From NCBI GenBank assembly GCA_035296905.1, contig DATHAA010000076.1, positions 1-64,000 of the forward strand: a stretch of 64,000 nucleotides of DNA. The letters are read 5' to 3'. Shown here piece by piece: positions 51,979-60,810 of this stretch. Made by a program: the position numbers and the translations under genes. The notes under the pieces were generated by a model. The model saw nothing but the letters and a program-made list of their open reading frames with translations, did not search any database and was not told where the DNA came from. Every line of letters begins with the position of its first letter. Within the stretch, counting starts at the first letter, position 1. The DNA is from DATEOR01 sp035296905 (GTDB taxonomy: Bacteria > Actinomycetota > Thermoleophilia > Gaiellales > Gaiellaceae).

Positions 51979-52764
51979 TTGCGCTTCGCGAAATGGCACG
52001 GGCTCGGCAACGACTATCTCCTCGTCGAGCGGGACGAGGTCGGCGCACCGCTCGAGGCGGCTCTGGTCCGCAGGCTGTGCGACTACCACTTCGGTGTCGG
52101 CTCGGACGGGATCCTCGAGGTAGTCGTGACAGACGGGCCACGCGCGGAGATCGTCATCTGGAATCCCGACGGCTCGACTGCGGAGCTCTCGGGCAACGGG
52201 ACGCGGATCGCCGCCCGCTGGCTCGCCCGCCGGAGCGGCGCCGACGAGGTCGCGATCGCCGTCGGCAAGCGCGAGGTTCACGCCCGGATGCACGGCGGAC
52301 TCGAGGTCGAGATGGACATGGGCCCGGTCGAGGTCGCGCCCACCGAGGCGCTCGACGTGAACGGAACGCAGCTCGAGTTCACGCCCGTGTCGGTGGGTAA
52401 TCCACACGCTGTCATCGCCCGCGACCCCGCACGCGAAGAGCTTTTGCGGCTCGGCCCACTCGTCGAGAACCACCCGCGCTTTCCCGAGCGGACAAATGTG
52501 CAGCTCGTCCGCGTCAATTCGCGCACGGACGCGACTGCGGGCGTCTGGGAGCGAGGAGCCGGGGAGACACTCTCCTCGGGCACGAGCGCCTGCGCGGTCG
52601 CCGGCGCCGCCGTCGTGAACGGATGGTGCGACAGCCCCGTCACCGTACATCTCGCCGGGGGCGACCTTCTCGTCGAGCTCGACTCCGATCTGCGCGCCCG
52701 GTTGACGGGGTCGGCGCAGGAGATCTGTACCGGCGAGCTGAGCTCAGAGTGGCTGGCCGGATGA
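51979..52764 (+). CDS. dapF: Diaminopimelate epimerase homologue lacking both catalytic cysteines
   Basis: 261 residues from TTG 51979. The fold is clearly DapF: FAKWHGLGNDYLLVERDE, FGVGSDGILEVV, PVSVGNPHAVI and ERGAGETLSSGTSACAVAGA. The normal enzyme uses two cysteines, one in (E/M)CGNGxRC and one in GETxxCGxG. Here these are LSGNGTRIAARWL and ETLSSGTSACA, so both positions are Ser. The next gene makes LL-diaminopimelate, the epimerase substrate. It may be a divergent active form or may not produce the meso isomer efficiently. The stop overlaps the dapL ATG. Confidence 0.85.
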   Translation: MRFAKWHGLGNDYLLVERDEVGAPLEAALVRRLCDYHFGVGSDGILEVVVTDGPRAEIVIWNPDGSTAELSGNGTRIAARWLARRSGADEVAIAVGKREVHARMHGGLEVEMDMGPVEVAPTEALDVNGTQLEFTPVSVGNPHAVIARDPAREELLRLGPLVENHPRFPERTNVQLVRVNSRTDATAGVWERGAGETLSSGTSACAVAGAAVVNGWCDSPVTVHLAGGDLLVELDSDLRARLTGSAQEICTGELSSEWLAG

Positions 52765-53936
52765 AGTTCGCGAAGCGACTCGACCTCGTTCCGCCTTACC
52801 TCTTCGCCGAGCTGGAACGGAAGATCGAGGAAAAGCGGCGCGAAGGCATCGACGTGATCAGCCTGGGAATCGGCGACCCGGATCTCCCGACGCCCGAGCC
52901 GGTGATCCGCGCGCTCCAGAAGGCGGCCGCTGACCCGGTGACTCACCAGTACCCGTCAAACCGAGGACTGGAGCCCTTTCGAGGCGCAGTCGCAGACTTC
53001 TACGAGGAACGTTTCGGCGTCGACCTCGACCCGGCGATCGAGGTCGTGCCCGTCCTGGGCGGCAAGGAGGGGGTTGCCCATATCGCCTTCGCCTGCCTCG
53101 ATCCTGGCGACGTCGCGCTCGCCCCCGAGCCCGGCTACCCGCCCTACACGTCGGGGCCCCTCTTTGCCGGTGCGGACGTCCATTATCTGCCGCTCCAGGC
53201 GGAAAACGAGTTCATGCCCGACCTGGATGCAGTCCCGGCCGACGTGGCCGCGCGAGCCAACCTGCTCTTCCTCAACTACCCGAACAACCCGACAGGAGCC
53301 ATGGTCGCGCCCGGCTTCTTCGACCGGGCTGTCGAGTACGCCCGTGCCAATGACCTCATCGTCGTCCACGACAACGCCTATTCCGAGATCGCCTTTGACG
53401 GCTACGACGCGCCGAGCTTCCTGGCCACGAGCGGCGCGAAGGAGGTCGGCGTCGAGATCTTCTCGCTGTCGAAGGGCTGGAACATGACCGGCTGGCGCGT
53501 CGGCTGGGTGGCGGGAAATGCCGAGGTCGTGGAGCAGTTCCGCCGCTTGAAGACGAATCTCGACTCGGGCATGTTCGACGCGCTCCAACTCGCCGGCGCT
53601 GCCGCGCTGACCGAGGCACGCGGCTTCCCCGCCGAGATGTCGGCGATCTACCGCCGCCGCCAGGACCTCATGATCGAGGCGCTTGCAGGCATCGGCCTGC
53701 CGGCCGACCCGCCGCGGGCGACACCCTACATCTGGGTGCGCGTGCCGGGTGGTCATACCTCTGAGACGTTCACAGAGCTCGTTCTCGAGGAGGCGGGTGT
53801 CGTGGTCTCGCCGGGACCGTCGTTCGGGCCGAGCGGCGAGGGCTACGTGCGCATCTCGCTCACCGTCGCCGACGAGCGGCTCGAGGAGGCGGCCTCCCGA
53901 ATTGCAACTTCGCTCCGCGTCGAGGCGGGGGCATAA
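52761..53936 (+). CDS. dapL: LL-diaminopimelate aminotransferase
   Basis: 391 residues. This PLP enzyme converts tetrahydrodipicolinate directly to LL-diaminopimelate, bypassing the acylated intermediates. FAKRLDLVPPYLFAELERKI at the N-terminus, DVISLGIGDPDLPTPEPVI, LNYPNNPTGAM, the PLP lysine in SLSKGWNMTGWRVGW and the C-terminal GYVRISLTVADERLEEA are typical of the DapL2/LL-DAP-AT group. Start by ATGA overlap with dapF. With dapA and dapB at 26-28 kb this gives a complete route to LL-DAP. Confidence 0.9.
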   Translation: MKFAKRLDLVPPYLFAELERKIEEKRREGIDVISLGIGDPDLPTPEPVIRALQKAAADPVTHQYPSNRGLEPFRGAVADFYEERFGVDLDPAIEVVPVLGGKEGVAHIAFACLDPGDVALAPEPGYPPYTSGPLFAGADVHYLPLQAENEFMPDLDAVPADVAARANLLFLNYPNNPTGAMVAPGFFDRAVEYARANDLIVVHDNAYSEIAFDGYDAPSFLATSGAKEVGVEIFSLSKGWNMTGWRVGWVAGNAEVVEQFRRLKTNLDSGMFDALQLAGAAALTEARGFPAEMSAIYRRRQDLMIEALAGIGLPADPPRATPYIWVRVPGGHTSETFTELVLEEAGVVVSPGPSFGPSGEGYVRISLTVADERLEEAASRIATSLRVEAGA

Positions 53937-53943
53937 TCCGGGT

Positions 53944-55254
53944 GTGACCCATCACCAGCCGGATCCCGCGCCGGGGGCCGAGCCGGAGCGGGGCTTCCTC
54001 GTCGCCGTGCTGGCCCAGGGCGTTGACGAACAGGACGAGCTCGCCGAGATGCGGGAGCTTCTGCGCACCGCGGGCGTCGAGCCGGTGGGAGAGCTCCTGC
54101 AGCGCCGGCCCGCGCCCGATCCGCGCACGTATGTCGGGAAGGGCAAGCTCGTCGAGCTGAAGCAGGCGGTCGCCGGCTCCGACGCCGAGTCTCTCGTCGT
54201 CGACGACGACCTCGACCCGGGCCAGCAGCGCCGCCTCGAGGACGAGCTCAAGCTGCGCGTGGTCGACCGCACGCAGCTCATCCTCGACATTTTCGCCCAG
54301 CACGCCACGAGCGCCGAAGGCAAGCTCCAGGTCGAGCTGGCCCAGCTCGAGTACAACCTCCCGCGGATGCGCGGCATGTGGCAGCACCTCGAGCGCCTGG
54401 GGGGCGGTATCGGGACGCGCGGCCCCGGCGAGTCGCAGCTCGAGACCGACCGACGGCTCGCCCGGCGTCGGATCGGCCAGCTCAGGCGCCGGCTCAAGGA
54501 GCTCGAGCGCCGCCGCGATACCCAGCGCAAGGCACGCCGAAGCGGGGAGACGCCGGTCGTCGCGCTCGCGGGGTACACGAATACCGGCAAGTCCACGCTT
54601 CTGAACGCGCTCACGGACGCGTCGGTGTCTGTCGACGACAGGCTTTTCGAGACTCTCGACCCGACCACGCGCGGCTTTGCCCACGAAGGCCGTCGGTACC
54701 TGGTGACCGACACCGTCGGCTTCATCCGGCGCCTCCCGCATCAGTTGGTCGAGGGCTTCGCCGCCACTCTCGAGGAAACACTGACTTCCGACCTCGTGCT
54801 GCACGTGGCCGACGCCTCTGCCTCGGACGAGCACCTGGACGACACGATCGCGGCCGTCGAGTCCGTTCTCGGCGAGATCGGCGGCTCAGAGCTCCCCGTG
54901 GAGCTCCTCCTGAACAAGATCGACGCCGTCGACCCGCTGAGGCGCCGCCGCCTCGCGAACCGCTTCCCGGGTGCGCTCGAGGTCTCGGCGCTCACCGGCG
55001 AGGGACTCGACGAGCTCAAAGGCCGGATCGCGGCGCGGTTTGCGGAACGCCTGCGCCAGGTTCGCCTCCTCGTCCCCTATGGCGAGGGTCGCATCCTCGC
55101 CGAGCTCTACGAGCTTGGCGCGCCGATCGACGAGCGGCTGGACACGGCGGAGGGAGTCGTCGTCCTCGCCCAGCTCCCGCAGCGCGAAGTGCCGCACTTC
55201 GCGCCGTACCTCGTTGCCGAGCCCGCGACCAGCGCCAAGGCCCGCGGCCAGTGA
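53944..55254 (+). CDS. hflX: Ribosome-associated GTPase HflX
   Basis: 436 residues from GTG 53944. HflX splits stalled or stress-damaged 70S ribosomes. The N-terminal domain has RTYVGKGKLVELKQAV and the glycine-rich linker LGGGIGTRGPGESQLETDRR. The G domain has GYTNTGKSTLLNALTDA, DTVGFIRRLPHQLVEGFAAT and NKID. It overlaps dut by four bases. Gene order dapF-hflX is common in Gram-positive genomes. Confidence 0.94.
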   Translation: MTHHQPDPAPGAEPERGFLVAVLAQGVDEQDELAEMRELLRTAGVEPVGELLQRRPAPDPRTYVGKGKLVELKQAVAGSDAESLVVDDDLDPGQQRRLEDELKLRVVDRTQLILDIFAQHATSAEGKLQVELAQLEYNLPRMRGMWQHLERLGGGIGTRGPGESQLETDRRLARRRIGQLRRRLKELERRRDTQRKARRSGETPVVALAGYTNTGKSTLLNALTDASVSVDDRLFETLDPTTRGFAHEGRRYLVTDTVGFIRRLPHQLVEGFAATLEETLTSDLVLHVADASASDEHLDDTIAAVESVLGEIGGSELPVELLLNKIDAVDPLRRRRLANRFPGALEVSALTGEGLDELKGRIAARFAERLRQVRLLVPYGEGRILAELYELGAPIDERLDTAEGVVVLAQLPQREVPHFAPYLVAEPATSAKARGQ

Positions 55255-55688
55255 TCGACCTCGAGATCCAGAAGCTCCGGGAAGACGCGCACGTCCCGGA
55301 GCACGCCTATCAGGGCGATGCCGGCCTCGACCTCGCTGCCTGCGACGAGGTTCGGCTCGGCCCGGGCGAGCGCGCGCTCGTCGGTACGGGGCTCGCCGTT
55401 GCGATCCCCAAGGGGTATGCAGGGTTCGTCCAACCGCGGTCGGGCCTGGCGGCTCGGCACGGGATCGCGGTCGTCAACTCGCCGGGCCTGATCGACTCGG
55501 GCTACCGCGGCGAGATCAAGGTCGTGCTCCTGAACACCGACCGCGAGAGGACGTTCGTCGCCGAGCCGGGTGAGAGAATCGCCCAGCTCGTCGTCCTGCC
55601 CGTTCCCGAGGTCGCCGTCCGCGAGGTGGACGAGCTGCCGGGGAGCGAGAGGGGCGTGCGCGGCTTCGGCTCGTCGCAAACCGTGTGA
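55251..55688 (+). CDS. dut: dUTP diphosphatase
   Basis: 145 residues from GTG 55251 (GTGA overlap with hflX). It hydrolyses dUTP to dUMP, keeping uracil out of DNA. Trimeric dUTPase motifs: AYQGDAGLDLAAC (1), QPRSGLAARHGI (2), VVNSPGLIDSGYRGEIKVVL (3), GERIAQLVVLP (4) and the C-terminal RGVRGFGSSQ (5). All five are intact. Confidence 0.96.
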   Translation: MIDLEIQKLREDAHVPEHAYQGDAGLDLAACDEVRLGPGERALVGTGLAVAIPKGYAGFVQPRSGLAARHGIAVVNSPGLIDSGYRGEIKVVLLNTDRERTFVAEPGERIAQLVVLPVPEVAVREVDELPGSERGVRGFGSSQTV

Positions 55689-56137
55689 TGGAGCCGAGAA
55701 TCAGGGTCTCCGCTGTCCTCCGGCGCGAGGGCCGGACACTTCTCATCCGCCAGGAGAAGCCGGGCAAGGAGTACTGGATGCTCCCCGGCGGCGGCGTGGA
55801 CGCGGGGGAGACTCTTCTCCAGGCGTTGAAACGCGAACTCGCAGAGGAGTGCGGGATCGACGAGGACTTTCCCCTGGAGGGGCCGATCGCTGTCGTCGAG
55901 TCGATCGCACCCCAGGGGCTCCCGGCCAAGCACGTCGTGCACATCGTCTTCGCGGGCTACCTCGGAGGCCGCTCACTCGAGGCCGTCACGTCGAAGGACG
56001 CTGCCGTCCGCGGTCATCGCCTCTTCGGCGGGGAAGAGCTCCTGGGCCTGCCGGTGCATCCGCCCATCCAGCGGTTCCTGGAGCGCTGGCAGCCGGGAGA
56101 CCCCGTGGTCTACCTCGGTGCAATGTGGGCTCCGTGA
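55688..56137 (+). CDS. Nudix hydrolase
   Basis: 149 residues from ATG 55688, sharing one base with the dut stop. The Nudix box is complete: GGGVDAGETLLQALKRELAE followed by ECGI. The substrate is unknown; adjacency to dUTPase suggests nucleotide-pool cleaning, but this is context only. The 3' end overlaps the end of the convergent cyclase gene by about 28 bases. Confidence 0.88.
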   Translation: MEPRIRVSAVLRREGRTLLIRQEKPGKEYWMLPGGGVDAGETLLQALKRELAEECGIDEDFPLEGPIAVVESIAPQGLPAKHVVHIVFAGYLGGRSLEAVTSKDAAVRGHRLFGGEELLGLPVHPPIQRFLERWQPGDPVVYLGAMWAP

Positions 56138-56910
56138 GCCATGATGCCCAGCACGACGGCCTCCAGAGCCTTCGAGCGACCGCGTAGGTCGAGAGAGCGC
56201 GTCTCGAGCCCGTCGGTGTCCAGATCCGCAGCGGTCGCGGCGGTCCTGGACACGAGGATCTCGCCGGCGCCCGCAACACCGGCTAGGCGGGCAGCCGTGT
56301 TGACGGGGTCGCCCAACGCCGTGAAATCGAGCGCCTCGTCCTCACCGATGGTCCCGATGTAGGCCGTCCCGACATGCACGCCGGCGCCCAGGGGAAGCCA
56401 CGGCGCGCCGTCCTCGTGGCCGGTTCGAGCCAGGAGCTCCCGCGCGGCGTCCACGGCGTCGGTTGCATGGTCAGGCCCTGAGAAGCCGGGAATGAAGAGC
56501 GCGACGAGCTCGTCTCCTGCGAACTTGTCGACGATGCCGTTCCGCGCGTCGACCGCGGCTGCCGCCTCGGCGTAGAACCGCGCCATCAACCCGCGGAACT
56601 CTTCCGCGCCGACGCGCTCGGCGAGCGCAGTCGACCCACGGACGTCGGCAAAGAGAAACGTGGCCTCGACCTCGGCGCCGCCTGGGCGCTTCTGAAGCGC
56701 GTGGATACAGCCGCTGCAAATGCGGCGGTTGATGCGAGAAGGGCCGAATCCAAGGAAGCGGAGGAGGTTCCCCGGGCGCCCGAACGGGGTGTCGCAGAGC
56801 TTGCAACGCGGATCCGAAGGAATCGCACGGCTGATCCGCCGCACCGTCGGGTTCCAGCAGAAGTGACCGCGCCTTTCGCCCGTCAGTACGCGGCGCCATT
56901 CCTCGTCCAC
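56110..56910 (-). CDS. Class III adenylate/guanylate cyclase domain protein
   Basis: 266 residues from GTG 56910. The C-terminal catalytic domain has the two metal-binding Asp motifs (ATFLFADVRGSTALAERVG and DKFAGDELVALFIPGF), GAGVHVGTAYIGTIG and the ALGDPVNTAARLAG segment. The N-terminal ~100 residues contain two cysteine pairs (CKLCDTPFGR and CSGCIHALQK), probably a metal-binding or redox-sensing module. There is no transmembrane segment, so it is cytosolic. Whether cAMP or cGMP is made is not resolved. A longer upstream frame to 57144 is not supported. Confidence 0.82.
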   Translation of the reverse strand: MDEEWRRVLTGERRGHFCWNPTVRRISRAIPSDPRCKLCDTPFGRPGNLLRFLGFGPSRINRRICSGCIHALQKRPGGAEVEATFLFADVRGSTALAERVGAEEFRGLMARFYAEAAAAVDARNGIVDKFAGDELVALFIPGFSGPDHATDAVDAARELLARTGHEDGAPWLPLGAGVHVGTAYIGTIGEDEALDFTALGDPVNTAARLAGVAGAGEILVSRTAATAADLDTDGLETRSLDLRGRSKALEAVVLGIMAHGAHIAPR

Positions 56911-56981
56911 CGAGACCTTAGATCTGCGCTTGAGCGTGCCGCCTCCGTTCGCTCCGATGATACGAAAGCGAAGGGAGCGAT

Positions 56982-57932
56982 TCAGGTGCGCTCGGCGCGG
57001 GTGCGAGGATCGAGCGCGTCCCGCAGGCCGTCGGCGATGAAGTTCGCGCATAGAACGAGCGTTGCGATGGCAAGGCTCGGCATGAAGAGCACCAAAGGAT
57101 GGAGGACGAAGGCGGCCCGCCCGTCCTGGGCGATCGAGCCCCATGAGGCCGTCGGCGGGTTGATCCCGAGACCGATGAATGAGAGGAAGGCCTCGCCGAG
57201 CACCACGCCCGGAAGGTCGAGGAAGGCCGCGATGATGAGCACGCCGAGCGTGTTCGGTAGCAGGTGGCGGCTCAGGATCCGGTACCAGCGCGCGCCCACG
57301 GCCCGGGCGGCGCTGACGTACTCGTTCTGTTTGAGCGTCGTCACCTGGCCCCGGACGATCCGCGCGGTAGTGAGCCAGCTTGCGATCGTGAGCGCCGCGA
57401 CCATCGTCCAGAACGTGACCTCGCCGCTCGGGCTCAGGATCTGCGTCGTGATGATGGCGAACGGGAGGTAGGGGAGACCGTAGAGCGCGTCGAGGAGGCG
57501 CATGAGAACGTCGTCCACGGTCCCCCCGAGGAAGCCGGCGATCGAGCCGTAGATGACGCCGACGGTCAGAATCGCGATGGTCCCCGCGAAGCCAATGGCG
57601 ATCGAGATCCGCCCGCCGATCGCAATGCGGGTGAAAAGATCGCGGCCGAACTTGTCCGTCCCGAACGGGTGCTGAAGGCTCGCGGGCAGGTAGGCGTCCT
57701 TGAAATTGACCACGTTCGGGCCGTACGGCGAGACGAACGGCACCATCACGCAGTAGAGAACGATGACGCCGAAGATGGCCGACGCTGCCACGGCCGCGCG
57801 GTTACGCGTGAAGCGGACGAATGCGTCGCCCCAAAGCCCTGTTCGGCGGAGCGGGGTGCCGGCCGCGGCTGCCGAGGTCTCGGCGCCCAGCTCCCCGTGG
57901 GGAAGGGCGACTTCTCGGTGGTCGACGGCCAT
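56982..57932 (-). CDS. DppC/OppC-type ABC transporter permease, unaccompanied
   Basis: 316 residues from ATG 57932. An N-terminal cytoplasmic stretch and six transmembrane helices are followed by the permease EAA loop (YVSAARAVGARWYRILSRHL). QHPFGTDKFGRDLFTRIAIG is the oligopeptide/nickel permease signature. These permeases work with a DppB-type partner, two ATPases and a binding protein. None of these lies next to it within the window, which is unusual. Confidence 0.88.
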   Translation of the reverse strand: MAVDHREVALPHGELGAETSAAAAGTPLRRTGLWGDAFVRFTRNRAAVAASAIFGVIVLYCVMVPFVSPYGPNVVNFKDAYLPASLQHPFGTDKFGRDLFTRIAIGGRISIAIGFAGTIAILTVGVIYGSIAGFLGGTVDDVLMRLLDALYGLPYLPFAIITTQILSPSGEVTFWTMVAALTIASWLTTARIVRGQVTTLKQNEYVSAARAVGARWYRILSRHLLPNTLGVLIIAAFLDLPGVVLGEAFLSFIGLGINPPTASWGSIAQDGRAAFVLHPLVLFMPSLAIATLVLCANFIADGLRDALDPRTRAERT

Positions 57933-57990
57933 CAGTAGCAAAAGACGTTACGGGACTGACGAAGTTAGACTGATTTCGGAGAAAAGTCCA

Positions 57991-58545
57991 GTGGTCCTTC
58001 CGCACGAAAGAGATTCGATCGCCCTCGCTGTCGCTCTGGCGAACACGTGGGACGTTCTGAACGACCCGCCCGAGCACCTCGACGACATCGAGATGCTGCA
58101 GGTTATCCTGCGTGCGTTCCGTCTGGACGACGAGGCGATGCGGGCGAGGGAGGGCGACCTCGCGCCGCTCCGGGCGATGCGCGACCGCCTCCGGAAGGCC
58201 TTCGGAGCGGCCGACGAAGCCAAGGCCGTCGAGGAGCTGAACGCAGTGGCGCGCGAGGCGGGGGCGATCCCGCAGCTCGAGCCGAGGAACGGGGGCTGGA
58301 CCTTTCGCTACGGCATCGGTCGGCGGTCCCTCGTGGACGAGCTCGCCGGACGCGCGAGCGTCGCGCTTTTGGGCGTGATCGAGGAGGGCGGTTGGAAGCG
58401 CTTCGGCCTCTGCGCCGCCTCGCCCTGCTGCTGCGTGTTCGTCGACCGCTCTCGGAACCGGAGCCGGCGCTACTGCTGCCACTACTGCGCCGATCGGGCT
58501 ACCCAGGCGGCCGCCCGCAGGCGCCGCAGGGCGCGAACGGCCTAG
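57991..58545 (+). CDS. CGNR zinc-finger / ABATE domain protein
   Basis: 184 residues from GTG 57991. An N-terminal ABATE-like domain (ALAVALANTWDVLNDPPEHL) is followed by a C-terminal zinc finger: KRFGLCAASPCCCVFVDRSR and NRSRRYCCHYCADRATQAAA. This CGNR-type finger is thought to bind nucleic acid, so a transcriptional role is likely. The usual CGNR quartet is CADR here. It is divergent from the permease gene with 58 bases between starts and overlaps the gatD end by four bases. Confidence 0.85.
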   Translation: MVLPHERDSIALAVALANTWDVLNDPPEHLDDIEMLQVILRAFRLDDEAMRAREGDLAPLRAMRDRLRKAFGAADEAKAVEELNAVAREAGAIPQLEPRNGGWTFRYGIGRRSLVDELAGRASVALLGVIEEGGWKRFGLCAASPCCCVFVDRSRNRSRRYCCHYCADRATQAAARRRRRARTA

Positions 58546-59291
58546 AAACGCCCGCCGCGGCTCCGCGCTCGCTCGGCGGAGACGGCTTTCGCCGCCGCCT
58601 CGAGGTCGTCGCCCAGAGGATCGAGCTCCGGGGGCTCGCCGAGCCTCCGCGCCAGGGCGCGCGCGATGAGCCAGTCCGCGAGCCAGGGGTTCCGGGGTAG
58701 AAGCGGGCCGTGGAGGTACGTGCCAACGGCACCGGCGACGCGGCACCCCTCGAATCTGTCCTTGCCGTTGTTCCCGAATCCCGAGACGACGCGCCCGAGC
58801 GGCTGGGCGCCGTCGTCGAGATAGGTGCGGCCCGCGTGGTTCTCGAAGCCGGCCAGGGTCCTCGGCACGCCCGCGTCGAGCTCACACTCGAGGAGGACGT
58901 CGCCGATCATGCGCCGCTCGCCGGCGACGGTGTGATGGGGGAGAAGACCGATCCCGGGGAGCTCGGCGCCCGACCGGTCGCGGTAGAAGTGGCCGAGGAG
59001 CTGATAGCCCCCGCACACGGCCAGGAATGCTGCGCCCGCTTCCACGGCTTCGGTGAGCGCGGGGCCTTTGGCGGCGAGGTCCGGCGCAATGAGCGCCTGT
59101 TCGCGGTCCTGGCCGCCGCCGACGTAGTAGAGGTCGTGCTCGCCCGGCCGGACGGCCTCGCCGAGGCCGATCGTCCGGTAGTCAAGCTCGATGCCGCGCC
59201 ACGCGCTCCTGCGCTCGAGGACGGCGATGTTGCCGCGGTCGGCGTAGATGTTCAGATATTCGGGATAGAGGTGCCCGACGACGAGCTTCAT
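58542..59291 (-). CDS. gatD: Lipid II isoglutaminyl synthase, glutamine amidotransferase subunit
   Basis: 249 residues, type 1 glutaminase of the CobB/CobQ-like class. The nucleophile Cys lies in AVCGGYQLLGHFY and the catalytic His in YLHGPLLPRNPWLADWL. VVGHLYPEYLNIYADRGNIA is the GatD-type N-terminus. With MurT it amidates the D-Glu of lipid II to D-isoglutamine. The start overlaps the murT stop by four bases on the same strand. Confidence 0.92.
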   Translation of the reverse strand: MKLVVGHLYPEYLNIYADRGNIAVLERRSAWRGIELDYRTIGLGEAVRPGEHDLYYVGGGQDREQALIAPDLAAKGPALTEAVEAGAAFLAVCGGYQLLGHFYRDRSGAELPGIGLLPHHTVAGERRMIGDVLLECELDAGVPRTLAGFENHAGRTYLDDGAQPLGRVVSGFGNNGKDRFEGCRVAGAVGTYLHGPLLPRNPWLADWLIARALARRLGEPPELDPLGDDLEAAAKAVSAERARSRGGRF

Positions 59292-60655
59292 GCGACGGCC
59301 TCCTCCCAGTACGGGCGGACGAGGCCCTGCTCCGCGGCGATGTGCCGCAACGCGAGCATGGCGGTGTACGTGGGGAGGACGACAAGCTCGCCTCCGGGCG
59401 GGGTTCCTTCGACCCCGTAGCTAAGTGCGTCCGCGAGGTCCGGCTGAAGCGTGATCTTCTCGGGATCGAGCCCGCCGTATTTGAAGCGAAGCGCCAGCTC
59501 CTGGGCGCGCGAGCCGCTCACGACGAGCTCTTGGAGAGACCCGACCAGCGGCTCGAAATCGACGTCCCAGATCCACGAGACGTCGCGCCCGTCGGCGATC
59601 TCGTCGTTGAGAGCGACGAGCAGGCGTCCTGGCGCGCCTGCGTCCACGAGCGTACGCACGACCTCGTTCGCGCCCGCAGGGTTCTTCACCAGGAGGAGCA
59701 GGACGGTGCGGTCGCCTGCCCTGATGCGCTCGAAGCGCCCGAATGCAGCCCTGAAGCGGGCGAGACCGGCCTCGACGTCGTCCAGTCCGGCGCCGAGGAC
59801 GAGAGAGAGCGAGGCCGCGGCGAGGGCGTTGTAGACGTTGTAGAGCCCCGGGAGCGGCACGGAAACGCGGCGCGTGCCTTCCGGCGTGACCAGGTCGAAC
59901 GACGAGCTCTCGAGGCCGGAGAACTCGATCGCCCTGGCGGCGACGTCGAGCGGGGGCCTCGCCTCGTGGCAGCGCGGGCAGCGGTAGTCGCCGAGGTGTC
60001 CGACGTACGCGGCGGCGTAGTCGTACGGCGCCCCGCACGTCCGGCAGTACTTCGAGTCGGCGGCGTGGGGGAGGCGCTCGCGCGCCACCGAGGGGTCGTC
60101 GATCCCGAACCGGAGCGCCTCGGTGCGACCGCGCGCGATGTCGGCCAGGAGCGGATCGTCGGCGTTCACGACCGTCCAGGCCGCCGGGTCGAGATCGGAG
60201 ACCGCGGTGCGCCAGCGCTCGGCGATGTGCTCGAGCTCGCCGTAGCGGTCGAGCTGGTCACGGAAGAGGTTCCCGAGACAGACGGCCTGCGGCCGGATCC
60301 GGCCGGAGATGTCTGGAAACGCGCCCTCGTCCACCTCGAAAAGCCCTAGGTCGGCGCCGTTAGAGGCGAGGAGCGCCGACGCCACTCCCGAAACGAGGTT
60401 GGCGCCCGCCCGGTTGTGCGCGAGCTTGACGCGGTCTCCGACGATCTCGGCGACCATTGCGGCCGTCGTTGTCTTCCCGTTGGTAGCGGACATGATGGCG
60501 GATCCCAGCGGCAGGCGGCCGGCCAACGTTCCCACCGCGCCGGGATCCACGGTGGCGAGAATCTTCCCGGGAATCGTCGTCCCGCCACCCCTTCCGGCGA
60601 GCCGCGAAAGCCGTCCTGCCGCTCGGGCGAGCGCGATTTCGACTCGGAGCCGCAC
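59288..60655 (-). CDS. murT: Lipid II isoglutaminyl synthase, MurT subunit
   Basis: 455 residues. This Mur-ligase-like ATPase activates the D-glutamate of lipid II for amidation. P-loop IMSATNGKTTTAAMVAEIVG, LFEVDEGAFPDISGRIRPQA, a four-cysteine zinc ribbon (KYCRTCGAP and YRCPRCHEA) inserted in the central domain and the C-terminal DUF1727 domain (KNPAGANEVVRTLVDAGA) match MurT. It forms the operon murT-gatD and is divergent from the subtilase gene. Confidence 0.94.
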   Translation of the reverse strand: MRLRVEIALARAAGRLSRLAGRGGGTTIPGKILATVDPGAVGTLAGRLPLGSAIMSATNGKTTTAAMVAEIVGDRVKLAHNRAGANLVSGVASALLASNGADLGLFEVDEGAFPDISGRIRPQAVCLGNLFRDQLDRYGELEHIAERWRTAVSDLDPAAWTVVNADDPLLADIARGRTEALRFGIDDPSVARERLPHAADSKYCRTCGAPYDYAAAYVGHLGDYRCPRCHEARPPLDVAARAIEFSGLESSSFDLVTPEGTRRVSVPLPGLYNVYNALAAASLSLVLGAGLDDVEAGLARFRAAFGRFERIRAGDRTVLLLLVKNPAGANEVVRTLVDAGAPGRLLVALNDEIADGRDVSWIWDVDFEPLVGSLQELVVSGSRAQELALRFKYGGLDPEKITLQPDLADALSYGVEGTPPGGELVVLPTYTAMLALRHIAAEQGLVRPYWEEAVA

Positions 60656-60810
60656 GGGAGCCAGTCTACGGGCGCCCTTCGCTCACTCGAACGAGTGAAC
60701 TTCGCCACCGCCCCTCGAACGGGGTGGGTAAAAAAGCCCGCTTCCGCCGATCATGGGGACTGAATTCAAATGCGGCCCGCGCCAGGAGCGCGGAGGGAAA
60801 CGAAGACCAT

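Noticed and set aside
60660..60740. Terminator from the hairpin CCCC-TCGAAC-GGGG beside a run of A
   Set aside because: On the plus strand the hairpin is followed by A, not T; on the minus strand the T-run comes before the stem. Neither direction gives an intrinsic terminator.
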